Positions 61,511-64,000 of a stretch of 64,000 bases of DNA are shown one piece after another. This stretch comes from Streptomyces noursei (GTDB lineage: Bacteria; Actinomycetota; Actinomycetes; Streptomycetales; Streptomycetaceae). The position numbers were made by a program, and so were the translations under genes. The notes under the pieces were generated by a model, which was not told where the DNA came from, did no database searches, and saw only the letters and a list, made by a program, of their open reading frames with translations. Position 1 is the first letter of the stretch. Every line of letters begins with the position of its first letter. The stretch covers positions 7,812,001 through 7,876,000 of the forward strand of contig NZ_CP070326.1 in the NCBI RefSeq assembly GCF_016917755.1, given 5' to 3'.

Positions 61511-61978
61511 ATGTCGACGATGGTCAAGCGGGTGGTGGTGGGAGTGGACGGCTCGCCCGGCAGCGTCGCGGCGCTCCGACGCGGCGCCCAGGAGGCCGCC
61601 CGCCATCACGCGCTGCTGTGCCCCGTGCACGCCTGGGCGCCCCCGGGCGGCGAGGCGGCGGACGCCGTCCACCCGGCACCGGCGGACGTGCGCGCGCACT
61701 GGGAGCGCGACGCCGATGCCACGCTGACGCGGGCCTGCCAGGAGGCGTTCGGCACCGGCACCGCAGGCAACGGTGCGCGGGTGCTGCCCCGGACGGTCCG
61801 GGCACCGGCCGGGATGGCCCTGGTGGCCTGTGCCGCCCGGGACACCGACGTGCTGGTGGTGGGCGACGGCGGGCACGGCTCGCTGCACCGGCTGCTGCAC
61901 GGTTCGGTCAGCCGCTACTGCCTGCGGCACGCCCACTGCCCGGTGCTCCTGGTGCACTCCGCCGACGACGCCGCCTGA
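61511..61978 (+). CDS. Universal stress protein (UspA family)
   Basis: A 155-residue single-domain Usp. It has the N-terminal strand KRVVVGVDGSPGSVAALRRG with the conserved V-D-G-S, and the ATP-binding G-x2-G-x9-G-S motif near the C-terminus (VVGDGGHGSLHRLLHGSVSR) followed by HCPVLLVHS. It is therefore of the ATP-binding type, expected to act in stress or dormancy responses. GAAGGAGG lies about 9 bases before ATG 61511. It precedes a SpoIIE-like phosphatase gene, both on the plus strand with a 176-bp gap. Confidence 0.88.
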   Translation: MSTMVKRVVVGVDGSPGSVAALRRGAQEAARHHALLCPVHAWAPPGGEAADAVHPAPADVRAHWERDADATLTRACQEAFGTGTAGNGARVLPRTVRAPAGMALVACAARDTDVLVVGDGGHGSLHRLLHGSVSRYCLRHAHCPVLLVHSADDAA

Positions 61979-62154
61979 GCGTTCTCCGCACACCAGGCCC
62001 CGGTCACCGATACGGCCGGCAACCGGGCCCGCGGGTCCACCGATCGGCCGGCGCCGCCGGGCCCGCCGGTGGGCCGGACGGCCGATCCCCCGCAGATCAG
62101 CGCGCTCCTAGCGTGAGGGGGAGACAAGCGACCGACTCCCGCCCCGAGGGTGCG

Positions 62155-63339
62155 ATGTACACGATGCACCGGCAGTCCCGGTACCTCCGCGATGACCTGT
62201 CCACCGGCGACCCGAGCGACGTGCTGTGCACCGGCGACGTGCCTGCGCGTCACGCCCCGGCGGGCGGCGTGGTGCTGTCGCGCCGGGCCTGGGCGCCCTT
62301 TCTGCCCTGGGCGCTGCTGGTGGTGCTGGTGGCCGTCGACGCGGCGCTGCCGGTCTGGGTGGTCATCGCGCCGGCACTGGCGGCGGTGCCGGCGCTGGCC
62401 GCGGCGGTGGGACGCCGGGTCTGGTACCCGGTGCAGCTCGGTGTGGTCACCGCGGCCGCCAGCTTCATCGACGCCTTCCGCACCGACGAGGTCCTGCTCG
62501 CCAGTCATCTCGCCACGCTGGACGCCGTCGCCCTGACCACGGTCATCGGCTGCGCCACCGTGTGGGCGCGGGCCCGCCAGGACCGCGAGCTGGCCCAGGT
62601 CCGCGTCACCGCCGAGGTGGCCCAGCAGGTCCTGCTGCGCCCGCTGCCCGCACGCCTGGGACCCGCGCGGATCGCGGTGGACTACTCCGCCGCGGCGGCC
62701 TGTGCCCGGATCGGCGGGGACCTGTACGACGTGGTGCTGACCCGGTGGGGTGTGCGGGCGCTGATCGGCGATGTGCGCGGCAAGGGCCTGCCGGCGGTGG
62801 CCGCCGCCTCCGTGGTGCTGGGCGCCTTCCGCGAGGCGGCCCATGACGAACACTGCCCGGCGGAGGTCGTCCGCCGCATCGCCGTCTCCCTGAACCGCAG
62901 CCTGCCGCCCGGCACGGAGGAGTTCGTGACCCTGGCCATGCTGTGTCTGCCGACACCGCAGTGCGGCACGTCCGCCGCGCTCCAGGTGGTCAACTGCGGG
63001 CATCCCGCTCCCCTGATGCTCCAACCGGGCCGGGCGCCGGTGCCGCTGGATCCCCCGGATCCGGTGCCGCCGCTGGGCGTACTGCCGCCGGAGGACGTCC
63101 GCCCGCCGGTGCTGCACCACCCGGTACGGCAGGGCGACGCGGTGCTCCTCTACACCGACGGCATCACCGAGGCCCGTGACGGCGCCGGACGGTTCTATCC
63201 GCTGCCTGAGCGCCTGGCCACGCTGCAGGCCGGAGACCCCGAGCACGTACTGTCCCGGCTCCACGCGGATGTCCGCGCGCACACCGGCGGTTCGCTCCAC
63301 GACGATGCCGCGGCGCTGTTGCTGCGCTACGAGCCGTGA
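62155..63339 (+). CDS. PP2C-type SpoIIE/RsbU-like serine phosphatase with membrane helices
   Basis: A 394-residue protein. Two to four hydrophobic segments (WALLVVLVAVDAALPVWVVI and following) anchor it, then a linker leads to a SpoIIE domain. Metal-binding aspartates are in RIGGDLYDVV, IGDVRGKG, LLYTDGITEARD and SLHDDAAAL. Such phosphatases act on STAS-domain anti-anti-sigma factors to release stress sigma factors. There is no GAF/PAS sensor; the membrane part may sense. ATG 62155 follows GAGGG. It lies downstream of the universal stress gene and upstream of a membrane sensor protein on the same strand, consistent with a stress-signalling group. The target STAS protein is not in the window. 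Confidence 0.88.
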   Translation: MYTMHRQSRYLRDDLSTGDPSDVLCTGDVPARHAPAGGVVLSRRAWAPFLPWALLVVLVAVDAALPVWVVIAPALAAVPALAAAVGRRVWYPVQLGVVTAAASFIDAFRTDEVLLASHLATLDAVALTTVIGCATVWARARQDRELAQVRVTAEVAQQVLLRPLPARLGPARIAVDYSAAAACARIGGDLYDVVLTRWGVRALIGDVRGKGLPAVAAASVVLGAFREAAHDEHCPAEVVRRIAVSLNRSLPPGTEEFVTLAMLCLPTPQCGTSAALQVVNCGHPAPLMLQPGRAPVPLDPPDPVPPLGVLPPEDVRPPVLHHPVRQGDAVLLYTDGITEARDGAGRFYPLPERLATLQAGDPEHVLSRLHADVRAHTGGSLHDDAAALLLRYEP

Positions 63340-63468
63340 CAGCCGCGCGGCGGCACCGGCCCGCGGTGGGGGCGTACGGCGTGCGGTCGGCGACCGCCCG
63401 CCATACGGACGGAAACCGACGGCCCGTCATCGCCGGCCCGCTGGCCAGCCGTTCGGTAATGTCGCACC

Positions 63469-64000
63469 ATGCACCGTCGCAGAAGCGACCGCCCCCTCGG
63501 GCGCCTCGTTCCGCTGCCGCCGTGGTCCCGGGGAACAGCAGGTGACACGGCGGCGGAGACCTCCCGGCACGTGGCGTGGGTCCGCCTGTTGATGCTGGTG
63601 CCGCTGGTCCCGGCCGGGCTGCAGGCCGGCCGTTCCATCGCGGCGCTCCCCTTCGGCCTGCTGGCGGCCGGCTATGCGCTGTGGGCGGGAGGCCGCCTGC
63701 TGTGGGTGTACCGGTGGCCGGTGACCGATGCGCGCGGCGCGGCGGCCGCACTGGTCGTCGACCTCACCCTGATCACTGCCCTGGCTGCCGTGTCGGGTGG
63801 GCGGAACTCCGCCGTGCGCTATGCCTACTTCATGTGGCCGATGGCCACCGTCCTCTGGCAGCTGCCCGTGGTGACCGCGGTCTTCGGCCTCATCTGCATG
63901 GCCGGTTACACCGTGATGTCCGTTCCGGGTCTGCCGACGCATCGCGCCGACTGGACCTGGTCGGTGTTGTCGGACCAGACGTACCTGCTGTGGACCGTGC
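63469..64000 (+). CDS. Membrane sensor protein, N-terminal part (runs off the window)
   Basis: ATG 63469 opens a frame that is still open at the right edge, 177 codons long. It encodes a basic cytoplasmic start (MHRRRSDRPLGRLVPLPPWS) and at least five hydrophobic helices, such as VDLTLITALAAVSGG and VVTAVFGLICMAGYTV. The Y-x-x-W-P-M block and overall style resemble the membrane input part of actinobacterial sensor histidine kinases of the NarX/DesK group or similar; no kinase box is within the window, so the assignment is tentative. It lies 129 bp after the SpoIIE phosphatase gene. Confidence 0.55.
   Translation, partial: MHRRRSDRPLGRLVPLPPWSRGTAGDTAAETSRHVAWVRLLMLVPLVPAGLQAGRSIAALPFGLLAAGYALWAGGRLLWVYRWPVTDARGAAAALVVDLTLITALAAVSGGRNSAVRYAYFMWPMATVLWQLPVVTAVFGLICMAGYTVMSVPGLPTHRADWTWSVLSDQTYLLWTV

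Noticed and set aside
61147-63339. Long frame starting upstream of the SpoIIE phosphatase
   Set aside because: The part before 62155 is an out-of-frame shadow of the universal stress protein; the phosphatase begins at the ATG at 62155 with its own ribosome site.

Overview
The window is very GC-rich, uses GTG starts often and carries families typical of Streptomyces (TetR/MarR regulators with divergent oxidoreductases, P450, DHA2 transporters, SpoIIE phosphatase, an XRE/MmyB-type regulator). It looks like accessory DNA from a Streptomyces or close relative, probably a chromosome arm: intact genes sit between more than two dozen truncated or frameshifted genes and seven dead transposase remnants (IS5-like and IS630-like).

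Layout. 1-6.1 kb: partial gene, IS5 and IS630 remnants, broken MFS, cyclodeaminase, methyltransferase and quinone reductase fragments, with an intact GNAT, an SDR and a THEP1-type NTPase. 6.5-13.2 kb (minus strand): an MMPL exporter, a type III PKS/KASIII remnant, a FabF-like ketosynthase, an alpha-oxoamine synthase and a free-standing ACP. A conserved ~100-bp element lies upstream of both the ACP and the oxoamine synthase genes. 13.5-14.8 kb: AraC, histidine kinase, NmrA and IS630 fragments. 15-23 kb: MFS pump, broken Nudix gene, one type I-E-like CRISPR repeat, two aldo/keto reductases, an FAD monooxygenase/TetR pair with two operators, and an MmyB-type regulator. 23-33 kb: MDR remnant, a two-domain P-loop kinase, DJ-1/PfpI protein, truncated NAD kinase, P450 beside an HTH_38-MarR regulator, ABM protein, broken ResB, a possible phage relic and a lipoprotein lipase. 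33-37 kb and 43-46 kb: two paralogous serine beta-lactamase-like hydrolases, each beside a TetR gene with palindromic operators. 37-41.4 kb: a stand-alone second-type RNA polymerase alpha gene beside a small SH3-like protein, an IS630 remnant and tRNA-fMet. 46.7-50.2 kb: a small secreted protein, a phosphatidylserine-decarboxylase-like (PsiD-like) enzyme and a serine carboxypeptidase S10, closed by a strong terminator. 50.4-64 kb: IS5 remnant, FUSC transporter, MFS pumps, hemerythrin, broken MMPL/TetR and FMN-reductase/MarR pairs, universal stress protein, SpoIIE phosphatase and the start of a membrane sensor.

How genes may work together. Three groupings stand out: (i) ACP + oxoamine synthase + ketosynthase + MMPL, suggesting a small pathway that builds and exports an acyl-derived aminoketone; (ii) the PSD-like decarboxylase with a cytosolic S10 enzyme, suggesting amine formation followed by hydrolysis or acyl transfer; (iii) an extra RNA polymerase alpha subunit. 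Regulator/enzyme pairs with visible operators suggest local detoxification or resistance switches. Functions are assigned from motifs read by eye; no database search was run.
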